This document shows positions 9,741 through 18,710 of a stretch of DNA of 34,513 bases, one piece after another. The DNA is taken from contig BFEA01000010.1 of the NCBI GenBank assembly GCA_003427395.1, positions 4,304,206 to 4,338,718 on the forward strand, read 5' to 3'. This DNA is from Chara braunii. Lineage: Eukaryota; Streptophyta; Charophyceae; Charales; Characeae. The first letter of the stretch is position 1; each line of letters opens with the position of its first letter. The notes under the pieces are model-generated. The model ran no database searches. It was not told where the DNA came from and saw only the letters and a program-made list of their open reading frames with translations. A program made the position numbers and the translations under genes.

Positions 9741-10970
9741 GTTCCTCTATTTCGTCCTTTGGTCCTCTCTCCTCTACCTCTCCCATAATCGAAGTCTAAA
9801 CCTTTTTCTCTTCCCACTTGGCATGTAACTAACCTCTCCCCCTCACTTGTTACATTGCCAGGGGATGAATGGTGAAAGGAAGTTGACCTCACTTGGTGGA
9901 AAAAGAGGGCACGGGAACGACTGTTGGTCCCTTGTGTCACCAAGAAGGAAAAGAGAGGGACTATTTGAGAGAGGTGACCGCAAAAACGCTGTGAAATCGG
10001 AAAGTGAACTAGTCTGGAGAGGACTAAAGGAAAAAATTGTGGATTGAAAGAGAGGTCACTTGACTCAACCAGAACCCCGACTGCATGACTAAAGAAAGAG
10101 GATGGATCGACTGGGCAGAAAAAAGAAAATGGAAGGTGGCCAAGCGCAAGGAAAGAAAAGTTAGGCATGTGGGAAGGGCTATGTGTTGGCCCGAATAGGG
10201 GATTGTATTGGTCCTTTGCATTTGCGTTTGACTGTGTAGGTGAGTAGCATTGGGATGTCTTGAGCGAGACTGGGCCGGGTAGGCCGAGCGACAAAAGAAA
10301 TGGGAAAGGGCAAAAGGCGAAGGGGCCTTAGTGTAAACTCTACCTATGAATGAGGCCTTTTTGTATGAGACTTCGAGTGTGTATTGAGGGGGAGTGGAGT
10401 TTTGAATGGTTGAAGTGTGAAGTAACCCTTTGCATGTAGATGGAGGCCCCAAAAAGACTAAGTGCATGTAGATGGAGGCCCCAAAAAGACTAAGGGGCAG
10501 GCAACAAAGCCATGAATGGAATATGTGGATCACGAAAATGCGTAGGGGCGAAGGGAGAAGACGGCACTGCCGCCCCCCGATGATGCAATATGACTGTTGT
10601 GTTAGGCAAATGGTGCTTGGCCTAAGGATGACGCTTATCTTTCGCATAAAGGAAAAAAAACTCTCAAAGAACCCCTGGACTGCTTGAGTATGGGAAGGAG
10701 CAATTGCCTGCGAACACAATCAAGAATCAGGAAAATTACGCTTGCGAAAAGATCAGCGAGACTACCACCCGGTGTGAGGGTTGAGCTACATCCCCAATGG
10801 CAAAGCTCTCTCGCTCGGCGCCCCATCCCCATCCATCTCAAAGCACTAGGTGGGGGTGACCCCGTGACGAATGGCCCATGCCCTGAGCATGAGCGTGGGC
10901 GGGCCGAGCCAACTAGGACTTGCAGTGGGGTTGACACAGGCTCGAAAGTCTAACGGGGTTTGGCCCTACA
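9738..10970 (+). repeat. LTR terminal domain, first copy, ending TACA
   Basis: A unique LTR terminus matches 12054-13289 along its whole length, from the 'cctctacctctcccataatc' landmark to the common end 'taacggggttt...taca'. The identity is visibly incomplete (roughly 85% by eye), so this is not an exact assembly duplicate. A perfect 32-bp tandem duplication (10431-10494) is present only in this copy. Homology stops after 'TACAACG' at 10973. Confidence 0.85.
10431..10494. repeat. Perfect 32-bp tandem duplication
   Basis: Two identical 32-bp units lie at 10431-10462 and 10463-10494 (TGCATGTAGATGGAGGCCCC... ending ACTAAG). The second LTR terminus has a single diverged unit, so the duplication is recent or copy-specific. 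Confidence 0.95.
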
Positions 10971-11988
10971 ACGCATAAATCGAGAAATGGTTCAAATTAA
11001 ATAAAATAAAATAAAAAAATATACTAATGGAATGACAATCTCCGACGGAAAAAGTTAACCAGTTAAATGAACCCAAGAAGAAGGAAGCCAAGATAAAAGT
11101 CTTTGGAGCAGGGTGGCTGAGCAACCCAAACTCAAGGGCAATTGAAAGAATAGAGGGAGACGTATCCAAGTCTAAATTATAAACTTCTGGAGGAATGCAT
11201 TTGATTTTTGTGGATTGGTCTGATTGGGCAAAAATAAATGCTTCATTTCGTCTAAGAGCGGCATCTGAGTTTCCTGACCTCTTCTCTCCTGAGGATAATA
11301 GTTTGGTGGACCTGGCTTTGTATGGAAGAGGGTGACCAACTTTGTAACACACAAATTGCCTTGCTAGAAATTCTTTTTCTATTTGACAGTCCTACAAAGG
11401 GATGAAGAGGCAGGGATTCTCTTTTCATTACAGGGCACTGACACTCAATCCCCAGATTTCATCAGGGCAATCAATGCTGCAATGGCTTAGCCTACATGAA
11501 CTCTTGTTTGATGTACAAATGATATATGGGACGTTGGGCCCCATTCCCCAAACAAGTTGCTCCCCATGAATAGATTGGAGCCTTCCAATTGCTTGTCATG
11601 CACCGTCAGGGGTTGCTCTGCATGGCTTTGAAAAAAAAAAAAAAAAAAAAAAAAGATAGCTCCAACGCGCTAGTGGTTTGCGCTAACCTGCGCTACGGAC
11701 CAGCCAGCGAGGCCCAGCCACACTCTGGAGACGGGGCCGGGAGTGGCTGGTGCCATAGCTGCCCCTGGTCAACCTGGTGTCCGTGTTGCATACCGTAACG
11801 TGCAGACCAGAACAAGAACCGACCTTTCAATACAAAGTACAAGATAACACAGCGGAAGACTTAGATACGAATGATCCGAACAATCAATGTTGTAATGCAG
11901 CCCTGAACACACATCATCATCATCGTTACATGGTGTGAATGGGTCTGGCGCTTCACACAGGAAGACTGCGCCAGCCCATACCATACAC
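10971..11988. other. Unassigned sequence between LTR end and adapter
   Basis: This 1-kb stretch matches neither the LTRs nor the outer element. A short open stretch near 11195-11335 (+) looks fairly protein-like but is under 50 codons, and no family was recognised. A 24-nt A run (11631-11654) splits the block into two parts of different texture. The right part (about 11655-11988) is more GC-rich and resembles LTR or other repeat sequence. It may be interior of the nested element, another mobile element, or foreign to this locus, since it abuts a mate-pair adapter. Confidence 0.35.
11631..11654 (+). repeat. Poly-A run, 24 nt
   Basis: A pure A24 run follows 'catggctttg'. It could be the tail of a retroposed sequence (LINE, SINE or processed copy) ending here. 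No flanking target-site duplication was identified. Confidence 0.6.
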
Positions 11989-12026
11989 CTGTCTCTTATA
12001 CACATCTAGATGTGTATAAGAGACAG
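11989..12026. other. Nextera mate-pair junction adapter (artefact)
   Basis: These 38 bases are exactly the 19-bp Tn5 mosaic end in inverted orientation followed directly by its reverse complement (CTGTCTCTTATACACATCT then AGATGTGTATAAGAGACAG). This is the junction adapter left by circularisation in Illumina Nextera mate-pair libraries. It is not biological. It means the sequences at 11988 and 12027 came from two ends of one circularised fragment, kilobases apart in the genome, and were joined falsely. An apparent minus-strand protein starting MCIRDR at 12005 is this adapter translated. Confidence 0.98.
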
Positions 12027-13289
12027 CTCTCTCTCTCTCTCTCTCTCTCTCTTTCGCTCTCTTCCTTTTACTTCTCTCTCGCTCATTCTATTCCCCTATT
12101 GCGCTCTTTGATCCGCTATCCTCTACCTCTCCCATAATCTAAGTCTGAACCTGTTTCTCTCTTTCAACTTGGCATGCAACTTACCTCTCCCTCTCACTTG
12201 TTACATTGTCAGGGGACAAACGGTGAAAGAAAGTTGACCTCACTTGGTGGAGAAAGAGGGCAAGGGAAGGACTGCCGGTCCCTTGTGCCGCCAAGAAGGA
12301 AAGGAAGGGAACACTTGAAAACGATAAACGGAAAGCGCGATGAAATCGGAAGCAGGCTAGTGCAAAGAAGACTAGGGAAAGAGATTGTTGTTTACGAAGA
12401 ACGGTAAGTCGACTCAACCAAAACCCGGACTGCGTGATTATGAGAACATGATGGACTTGATGGGTGAAGAAAAAGGAACGGAACCAAGCTAGGGATAAAG
12501 AAAGAGAGCATATGCATGTGGGAAGGGCTATGTGTTGACCCCAAGTGGGGGACTGTATTGGCTTTGCGCTTGTGTTTGATTGTGCAGGTGAGTAACTTGG
12601 GATGACTTAGGCGGGATTGGGTCAGGGATGTGCCAGCAAAGGGGGGAGAAATGGATGAGCAAAAGGCTTTAAGGGCCTTAGTGTAAACTCTATCTATGAC
12701 TGGGGCCTTCGGGTATGAAGCTTTGAACAAAGGATTGGGACGGGAGTGTAGTCTTGAGTGATTGAAGTGTGCAGTAACCCTTTTGTATGTGGATAGACGC
12801 CCGAAAATACTAAGGGCAGGCAATGAAATCATGAATGAAATACGTGGATAAAAAAAATATATGGGGGCAAAGGGGGAAGACGGCCTCGCCGTGCCCCGAT
12901 GATGCCATAGAACTGTTGAGTTAGGGAAATGATGCGTGGCCTAAGGATGACGCTTAGCCTACGTACAAAAGAAGAGGAACTCTCAAGGAGCCCCTGGATT
13001 GCTTGAGTATTGGAAGGAGCAATTGCTTGAGAAGACAACAAAAAACCAGAGAAACCGCGCTTGCGGAATAACCAGCGAGACTACCACCCGACGTAAGGGT
13101 TGAGCTACATCCCCAATTTCAAAGCTCTCTCGCTCAATGACCCACCCCCATCCATCTCAAAGCACTAGGTGGGGGTCACCCCGTGACGAATGGTCCGCGC
13201 CCTGAGCATGAGCGTGGGCGGGCCGAGGTAACTGGGACCCGCAGTAGGGTCGACACAGGCTCGAAATTCTAACGGGGTTTGACCTTACA
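12027..13289 (+). mobile_element. LTR terminal domain, second copy, ending at gag
   Basis: A short (TC)n tract (12027-12053) is followed by a full LTR terminus homologous to 9738-10970, ending TTACA at 13289. The sequence right after it (13290 onward) continues the interrupted gag codons, so this is the true right end of the insertion that begins at 1545. The rest of this LTR copy, if it is a separate one, is missing because of the false join at the adapter. Confidence 0.85.
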
Positions 13290-13293
13290 ACGT
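13290..13293. repeat. Target-site duplication, right copy (ACGT)
   Basis: It matches 1541-1544 and follows the LTR end TACA. Taken as the duplicated target site, it leaves the zinc-knuckle codons in phase across the insertion. Confidence 0.7.
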
Positions 13294-14040
13294 TGGTTGG
13301 ACATTTTGCGCGGATATGTCCGAGACTTAACCATGATATCATGCAAAAGAGGTGTTCCAGGACACTACGAGGGGAAATCATAGGCCCTCGAGGAGAGAAG
13401 GTAAATTACTCCCCGTGAGGGATGCGGTGAGCGATAATGGCGTTCAATAACCTTGATGTCGCCACAGTAGAGGCGGAGCCGGTAGCAGAACTCGCTTGGG
13501 AATAGGCGTGAGCGCGTGGGCCACAGACTGACGTCATTCTAGAAAACGATGAGCGAGACAGGGTAAACGTGACCACAAGGCATCGAGCGACGAAAAGAAA
13601 GGTTGTACATGACGCAGTGATGGAAAACGTGGGAGATGGCCCGGGGATGCCACAAGAGGCTGAGGCACAAGAGCAAGAGATGGTTTATGGGAAAGCTAGA
13701 GAAGAGGCCCCCGTAGATAAAGCAACTTCGGCCAAGAATAAATTTCTGTATCAGATTCCTATCCTGACTATGCCTGAAATAGATGACACCCTTAGCAAGC
13801 TCCTAGGGACCATGGTGTCGGTCTCGTTCCAGACCGTGCTACAGGCAAGTCCCAGACTCCTAGAGGGCCTTAGACAACTGCTGACGAGGCGGATAGTAGA
13901 TATAGAGGAGGGGCCGGAATAGCAGGAAGAGGAGAAGGAAGAGGAGGCACCGCGAGAAATCGCCAACCTCCAAAGGATTCCCGTGGACTTGGAAGACCTA
14001 GAGAAGACCTTCGCAAACATCCGGCTAAGCCTGCCACACC
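13290..14040 (+). pseudogene. gag: gag 3' portion with second half of the zinc knuckle
   Basis: Gag resumes here in the phase left at 1543. The His codon (13302-13304) and third Cys codon (13317-13319) complete a CX2CX4HX4C knuckle with the Cys codons at 1529 and 1538. The same frame continues for about 750 nt but is broken by stops (TGA 13419, TGA 13428, TAG 13494, TGA 13500 and TAG 13920, positions approximate). From 13569 to 13922 a clean stretch encodes an acidic region. It is followed by a conserved-looking block about 30 codons before the stop, with Leu-rich and Ser-Pro-Arg segments, then a Glu-rich run. A frameshift near 14035 leads into the protease frame. The knuckle binds element RNA; the rest is a Gag-Pol linker of unknown role. 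Confidence 0.8.
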
Positions 14041-14058
14041 GCAAAGGTGGCGAAACTT

Positions 14059-14637
14059 ATGAGAGCGCCACCCGGAACTAATCTTAGGTTCCATGCGTTG
14101 CCGGTGGGCAAGCTGAAAGTCCAGATCGGAAGCCACCACACTGATGTGTTGGTAGACGGAGGGGCAGAAAATACGATCATTTAGAGGGACTTTGCAAAAA
14201 TTACGGGGTGTGCAGTGAATAAAGAAACAACCGAAAGCATTCGTGGGGCAAGAGGGAAAATTCCCTTCTCTGGGTATGTTACTAAGTATGCGGTCAAGGT
14301 CGGGGTTAGGGAGTCCATTTGGTCGTTCCAACGAATGACTGTCATGGACGAAATGGACCACAACATAATCCTTGGGAGACCTTGGTGTGCAAATGTGGAG
14401 ATGATAGGAATGTACCTGCATGATGAGACATACATAGTAGACATAGAAGACCCAATGACGGGACGTGGTGAGTTGCTCTGTCTCATCGGGACAGGGGGTG
14501 ACACACCAAACAGAAAACTAGCAACATGGTCACCTTTATTCGAGGGAAGTGTCAGAAAATGGGCCTTCGCGCGAATGAAAGGAATGGGAGAAAGGGTAGA
14601 AATCATGATCGACGAAACATTCAGCAAGAAAGAATGA
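14059..14637 (+). pseudogene. pol: Retropepsin-like aspartic protease domain, broken
   Basis: This is the protease segment of Pol, which would cleave the Gag-Pol polyprotein in the particle. The catalytic Asp codon is at 14155-14157 in a V-L-V-D-G-G-A-E context. The usual third position of D-T/S-G-A is thus a Gly after an extra-compact turn, and the canonical Thr or Ser is absent. A later hydrophobic I-I-L-G-R-P-W segment (about 14365-14385) matches the conserved ILG(R/D) block of retropepsins. A TAG at 14182-14184 interrupts the domain nine codons after the Asp. The frame then stays open to 14637. It follows a frameshift from gag and continues in phase into the 14644-15192 linker. Confidence 0.75.
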
Positions 14638-14643
14638 ATCAAG

Positions 14644-15192
14644 ATGGGATTGCCACAGAAAAAGCGAAAAAAGGAGGACGATGCCTTGGGTCTTATGGTA
14701 ATAGAGAAAGAAACAGAGGTCAAATTGGGAGCCAGCTTGCCTAAACTGAATGAGGCTCGAGATGACGAGTCCGGAATAACACTTGAAGTCCCCGACTTAC
14801 TGCACCTCGTCAAAGTCATTAGGTACCATAAGGTAGGCGTGGACCCGGTTGCCCTTGCCAGGTTTGAGGGAGAGATTCGAAAAGGCTACTGCTTGAATGA
14901 AAAATTGATCAACGATGATTAATTTTTTATGAGAAAGATCCCGGAAGGAAGCGTTCGCAAGTACAAGCGAGTAGGACAGAAGGCCAAACCTGTCTCGGTC
15001 ATGCTAGAACAAACAAAGAAAGAAACCATGGAAAGGGAGGAAGAAGTCCTCAAAGTAATCAAAGAAAGGAGGGCGACAGAGGAGCATCTAAAACCTAACA
15101 AAGTAGCAGAGACCATGAAGATAGGAGTAGAAGGATTTTTGACCGAGCAGGAAACTTACTTGATTAATGAAACTTGTCAAGATTTCATCTAG
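14644..15192 (+). pseudogene. pol: Pol linker between protease and reverse transcriptase
   Basis: This continues the protease frame after one stop (14635-14637). It has another stop at 14920-14922, and the frame reopens at 14929 and closes with TAG at 15190-15192. The segment is rich in Lys and Glu, with helix-like stretches (about 14990-15090), and has no recognised catalytic motif. Its place between protease and reverse transcriptase suggests the connector found in Ty3/gypsy polyproteins. A frame change at about 15180 leads into the reverse transcriptase. Confidence 0.6.
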
Positions 15193-16195
15193 CTTTTGCC
15201 TTCAATGACCATCAGAAGGGGCGATTGGACGCAAAGCTGATACCCCCCGTCAGGATTCACACAGTTGAGCACGAATGTTGGAATGACAAAGGGTCAGCTT
15301 ACGATTTCGGAGTAGCGGGCGAAGTAACAGAGTTACTTAGAGGAAAAATGAATTCCTTTGTGGTGAAAGCCACTGCATCGTCATATGCAAACAGGTGGTT
15401 TGTATTACAAAAGCCTAACAAGACGCTTTGGTGGATTCAAGATCTGCAGAAGTTGAATGTTGTCACCATTCGGGACACAGGGTCGTTGCCTCAAGCAGAC
15501 TTGTTGGCGGAATCCCACGCCGGGCGAAGCATTTACTCATTAGTAAATCTCTACTTCGAATACGATCATCTCCCGCTGGACGCCCGGGATAGACCCTACA
15601 CGACCATGCACACTCCGGTAGGCCAGCTACAAATGCAAGTAACCTCTATGGGTTTTACCAATGTCGTGGCAGAAACGCAGAGGAGGATGCTCACAGTTGC
15701 TAGGGACATGTTCCCAGCAAAGTGTGAACCTTACAGATGATAACCCAATTAAGGGCGCCCGAGAAAAGGATGAGATGAAAGTTCAACCCCGAGTGCGAAA
15801 ATTCGTATGGGACCACCTGTAGGACATCAAGGAGCTTCTCCGTAGGTTCTTGGTGTACAACATCACTGCCAGCAACCCCAAGAGTATCTTGGCACTTCCG
15901 GAAGTGACTATCTTAGGGTTTCGTTGCGGGACGTATGGGAGGAGGCCCGATCCGGCCAAGATAGACAAAATTTCTCAATGGCCAACACCGCTGCGTACCA
16001 CAACGGAAGTAAGGGCCTTCCTAGGGGTTGTAGGATTTTAGAGAATTTTCATCAAAGGCTTAGCTAAGATAGAAGAGCCCATTCGGGCCATGATTCGCGA
16101 AGAGGGTACATTGAACTGGACAGAGGAACGAGAGGCCGCCGTTTAGACCCTCAAAGACATATTGACGTTCGAGCAGGTCACCCTTGCCGCTACAT
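15177..16195 (+). pseudogene. pol: Reverse transcriptase domain, catalytically dead
   Basis: This domain would copy element RNA into DNA. From 15177 the frame carries the N-terminal fingers with a 'IPPVRIHTVEHE'-type block, then WFVLQKPNKT (about 15400) and the DLQKLN and LPQADLL blocks. Motif A reads YSLVNL, so its catalytic Asp is replaced by Asn (codon 15546-15548). The downstream TPVGQLQMQV and GFTN blocks are intact. At motif C the frame reaches stop codons at 15738-15743. The paired Asp codons (15736-15741) lie in another frame, consistent with a 2-nt deletion just before them. Thumb and connection then continue in that frame with TAG at 16039 and 16144 and a last frameshift near 16195. 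The 'FLGVVGF' block (about 16018) is typical of Ty3/gypsy. At least two independent hits destroy activity. Confidence 0.9.
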
Positions 16196-16197
16196 GG

Positions 16198-16640
16198 GTT
16201 TAACGATGAGGTAGGGCGTCCGTTTGTACTTGAAACCGATGGGGGACCACAAGTTGTGGGAGGAGTCCTGATCCAAAGAGGGGAAAATAAGAAAGAATGA
16301 CCAATCAGATTCGAGAGTATGACGCTGAACTCAGCTGAGCGTCGCTACTCCCAATTTAAGAAGGAGGTACTGACCGTCCTACACTGCCTCAAGGCTTTCC
16401 AAGCTTACCTCTTCGGGAGGTGGTTCATCTTAAGGATTGATCCGACAAACGTCGAGGGCTCATTAAAGAACTATAAGCCCATAAACCCTAATGTGGGAAG
16501 ATGGGTTGGGTTCATTTGGAAGTTCGATTACAAGATCGAATGCGTAACCGGTCTTAGGAATAGGGTCGATGGCTTGAGCAAGGTTTGCATTACACTAGAA
16601 GGAGTAGAGGACGAGGAACCCATCGACGCGTTCCTCGACT
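16198..16640 (+). pseudogene. pol: RNase H domain with all four acidic residues
   Basis: The RNase H module degrades RNA in RNA-DNA hybrids during reverse transcription. It is read in a third frame from about 16198. All four acidic positions are visible: Asp in ETDGG (16238), Glu in SAER (16337), Asp in RIDPT (16439) and Asp in RVDGLSK (16568). One in-frame stop (TGA at about 16298) precedes the open stretch 16319-16642. The 'YSQFKKEVL.VLHCLK.FQAYL' pattern is the classic Ty3/gypsy tether and RNase H signature. The frame ends with TAA at 16640-16642 but continues in phase beyond it into the integrase. Confidence 0.9.
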
Positions 16641-16642
16641 AA

Positions 16643-17125
16643 GAGGGAGGGACCCTTGTGGTAGACAACGAGATGGTAGGGTCGGGCTCAACATCCGGGG
16701 AATTGTTGATCAAGGCGCTGGAAAAAGGGTCTCTCGCAGTAGTGGCAGAACTCAATAAAGGAGCAGTTACAAGAACTGGTCGTAGGGAGAAGAAGAACTC
16801 ATGGGGTGACATTGTGGGGCCTGAAGATGACTTGATGGCAATGACTGTAGAAGGAGGACGGGAGAGAGTTATGAGTTTGGCTGAGTAATGGGAACAGAAG
16901 CGGCAACAATACTTAGTAAATCAAGTACAAAATGGAAAGGAGGATCGCAAGGATCGAAAGGAATTCTTCCTTATTCGGATGTATGATAGGATCTTCAAGG
17001 AGATCGGCCTAGTGCTAGTAGGAAATACGGAGGCTGGGAAGGTCAACCTTAAGGCCAGAGAAGAGGTCGATAAGTATGTACTAAGAAATGAACATCTATT
17101 CAAGAAGGAGGAAGACCTAATGCCT
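16643..17125 (+). pseudogene. pol: Pol connector between RNase H and integrase
   Basis: The phase is the same as RNase H and integrase. It is open at 16658-16888, with a stop at 16886-16888, and open again to a TGA near 17126. The sequence is Glu-, Lys- and Gly-rich. The last part, with a 'KYVLRNEHLFKKE'-like segment (about 17070-17110), resembles the start of the integrase N-terminal region where a 'Y.l.nghLyr' block usually occurs. No catalytic motif is present. Confidence 0.6.
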
Positions 17126-18004
17126 TGAAGGGTCGTGTGCGGACGATCCAAACAAGTAGATATAATTTAGGCAATGCACGATGGATTGGCAAAAGGACAT
17201 CGCTCCTCAAAAGGAACGCTGGCAAAAATAGCGGCACTCTACGTCTAGCCGGGAATGGGGAGTATGGTTGCCACATATTGCCTGACCTGTTTGATCTGCC
17301 AAGAGCGGAGTATGGCCCGAGTTTTTGAACCGTTGAGACCCACGCGAGTGCTAGGACCATGACATCTGGTTCATCTCGATCTCGTGATCATGCCCGTTTC
17401 TAGGAGAGGATACCGATACATACTTGGCGCCGGAGATAATCTTAGTGGGTTTGTAGAGGCAGTAACTCTTAAGAAGAAAACCGGATTGGCAGTGGCAGAC
17501 TGGATCGAGGACTTCTACCTAAGGCACCTATTCATCAGAAGATTCATAGCTGATAATGTGACAAAGTTCGTAAATCAAGACGTTTTGAGCACCTGCAAAA
17601 GACTTGGGGTGCCCATTAGGCAAATTGAGCCATACCACCCGGAGGCTAATGCGTCCATGGAGAGAGGGCATCGAACACTAAAGAACACAATTGCGAAGCT
17701 AGCGGTGGATGACCTTGGGAACTGGCCTAAGTACCTCAAGCATGTCGTTTTCGCAGAGAACGTAACTCCAAAGAGAACTACATGATGTATCACAGTCGAG
17801 TTGTGGTATGGAAGAGAAATTGACTCTCGAGTGGAAGCCCTAGTTCCAACTTGGAGTGGGCTAGATGATGACCCACTCTTGACAACGGAACAATTAATCG
17901 AGGCTAGATGTCAACAGATTGTTCAAAATGAGGAGGCAATGGAAGAAGTAGTGAGTCAGGTTCTGGATAGTAGAATGAAAGATAGGGGAGGTAGTATCAA
18001 CTGA
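17126..18004 (+). pseudogene. pol: Integrase: HHCC zinc domain and DDE core
   Basis: Integrase inserts the element DNA into the genome. The zinc domain is complete: His at 17177 and 17198, Cys at 17288 and 17297 (HX6H, X29, CX2C). The catalytic triad is also complete: Asp 17378, Asp 17552 and Glu 17660, with exactly 35 residues between the last two. All lie in one frame, shared with RNase H, and only stops break it: TGA near 17126, TAG 17168, TAG near 17252, TGA 17360 and TGA near 17783. Several fall where Trp is usual, as expected from G-to-A or C-to-T decay. A tail (17801-18004) follows in phase. The frame change at about 18010 leads to the C-terminal module. Confidence 0.92.
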
Positions 18005-18027
18005 GGAACATCAGGAAAAAACTGCTA

Positions 18028-18360
18028 CAGGTGGGGGAAATGGTCCTCGTCAGGAATTCGACACTAGAAAGTACTTTGTCAAGACAGCTGGGGAGGAGGT
18101 TCAAGGGCCCCTACCGGGTCGCCAAGAGGTTGGGAATGAACGCTTTTGAGTTGGAGGATCTGGATGACAAGGATGAAAGGACCGTTTCCAGGACAACGGC
18201 TGATCAAATTTCCAAGTCGGATTTCAAGAGGCTCAGGACAAGGAAACTGGGGAACAAGCGGGCTAAGGCGCCGACAGAGATCTTATATTTTGTCTTTCTT
18301 TGGGATGTTTTTTTTTACTGTGCTTATGAGGGCGGATTGCATGAGTTGAGTAACGCAGTT
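18028..18360 (+). pseudogene. pol: Integrase C-terminal GPY/F-type module
   Basis: Read from about 18031 after a frameshift, this carries the hallmarks of the Ty3/gypsy integrase C terminus. There is a 'GEMVLVRNS' block (18034-18060), then an RRFKGPYRV block (about 18094-18120) with the Gly-Pro-Tyr signature, and an 'NAFELEDL' strand (18139-18162). No chromodomain follows, which argues for a non-chromoviral lineage. Downstream the frame runs into a 54-bp tandem repeat. Confidence 0.8.
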
Positions 18361-18520
18361 GGGATGCCTGGGGCATTGTACCATAGCTTTTGTGAAGGAT
18401 GGACGATACTGGGATGGATGTCTGGGGCTTTGTACCATAGTTTTTGTGAGGGATGAATGATATTGGGATGAATGCATGAAACGTTGTACCGTAATTTTTG
18501 TAAAGGACGGATGGGATCGA
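18361..18520. repeat. 54-bp tandem repeat, 3 copies, partly in frame with pol
   Basis: TTGTACC.TAG landmarks recur at 18376, 18430 and 18484, a period of exactly 54 bp (18 codons). The first two copies are read in the integrase C-terminal frame as repeats with a GALYHSFCEG core before TGA at 18454-18456; the third is more diverged. It is probably post-coding sequence that happens to be open, not a functional repeat domain. Confidence 0.85.
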
Positions 18521-18702
18521 AACGGAGAACATGGAATGGGGTGTCATATTGTACTGCATGAGGGGATTGGGGCAAGGGGCGCATCCTTGGAAACTGAGGG
18601 TAACACTTGACGCCATAAGGGAACGGGGTTTTGCTTTCTCTACTGCCTGGACGGGGCTCCGCTTTGGGAATATGGACTGGGGCTTCCATTTATCTTGTGA
18701 TG

Positions 18703-18710
18703 ACATGCAC
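18703..18710. repeat. 8-bp target-site duplication, left copy
   Basis: ACATGCAC directly precedes the terminal inverted repeat. Its partner is ACAGGCAC at 19543-19550 (7 of 8 bases identical). Eight bases is the usual duplication length for hAT transposons. Confidence 0.65.

Larger units (their letters stand above)
1545..10970 (+). mobile_element. Giant LTR (about 9.4 kb) inserted in gag
   Basis: The LTR begins TGTC and ends TACA, giving the usual TG...CA ends. Its start aligns base for base with the sequence that follows the polypurine tract at 24237. It runs collinearly with 24237-34513 through all internal parts: a 3.6-kb left domain, poly-T, a bridge, a 91-bp monomer array and a (TC)n tract. 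By eye the two copies are about 85% identical in the left domain. Its terminus (9738-10970) is matched by a second copy at 12027-13289. It contains no convincing gene. It is either the 5' LTR of a nested element whose interior is mostly missing, or part of a solo LTR disturbed by misassembly. Confidence 0.85.

Noticed and set aside
9490-10294. Long frames of alternating Arg-Glu or Ser-Leu on both strands
   Set aside because: They are translations of the (TC)n microsatellite and have no coding character outside it.
11769-12005. Minus-strand protein starting MCIRDR
   Set aside because: Its start is the translated sequencing adapter, and the rest has no recognisable features.
13270-13345. Primer-binding site after the LTR end at 13289
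   Set aside because: The sequence following this LTR end is the continuation of gag codons, so it is the right edge of an insertion and not a 5' leader.
18028-18456. Integrase-fused chromodomain
   Set aside because: No aromatic-cage-type chromodomain pattern follows the GPY module. The extension is a 54-bp tandem repeat.
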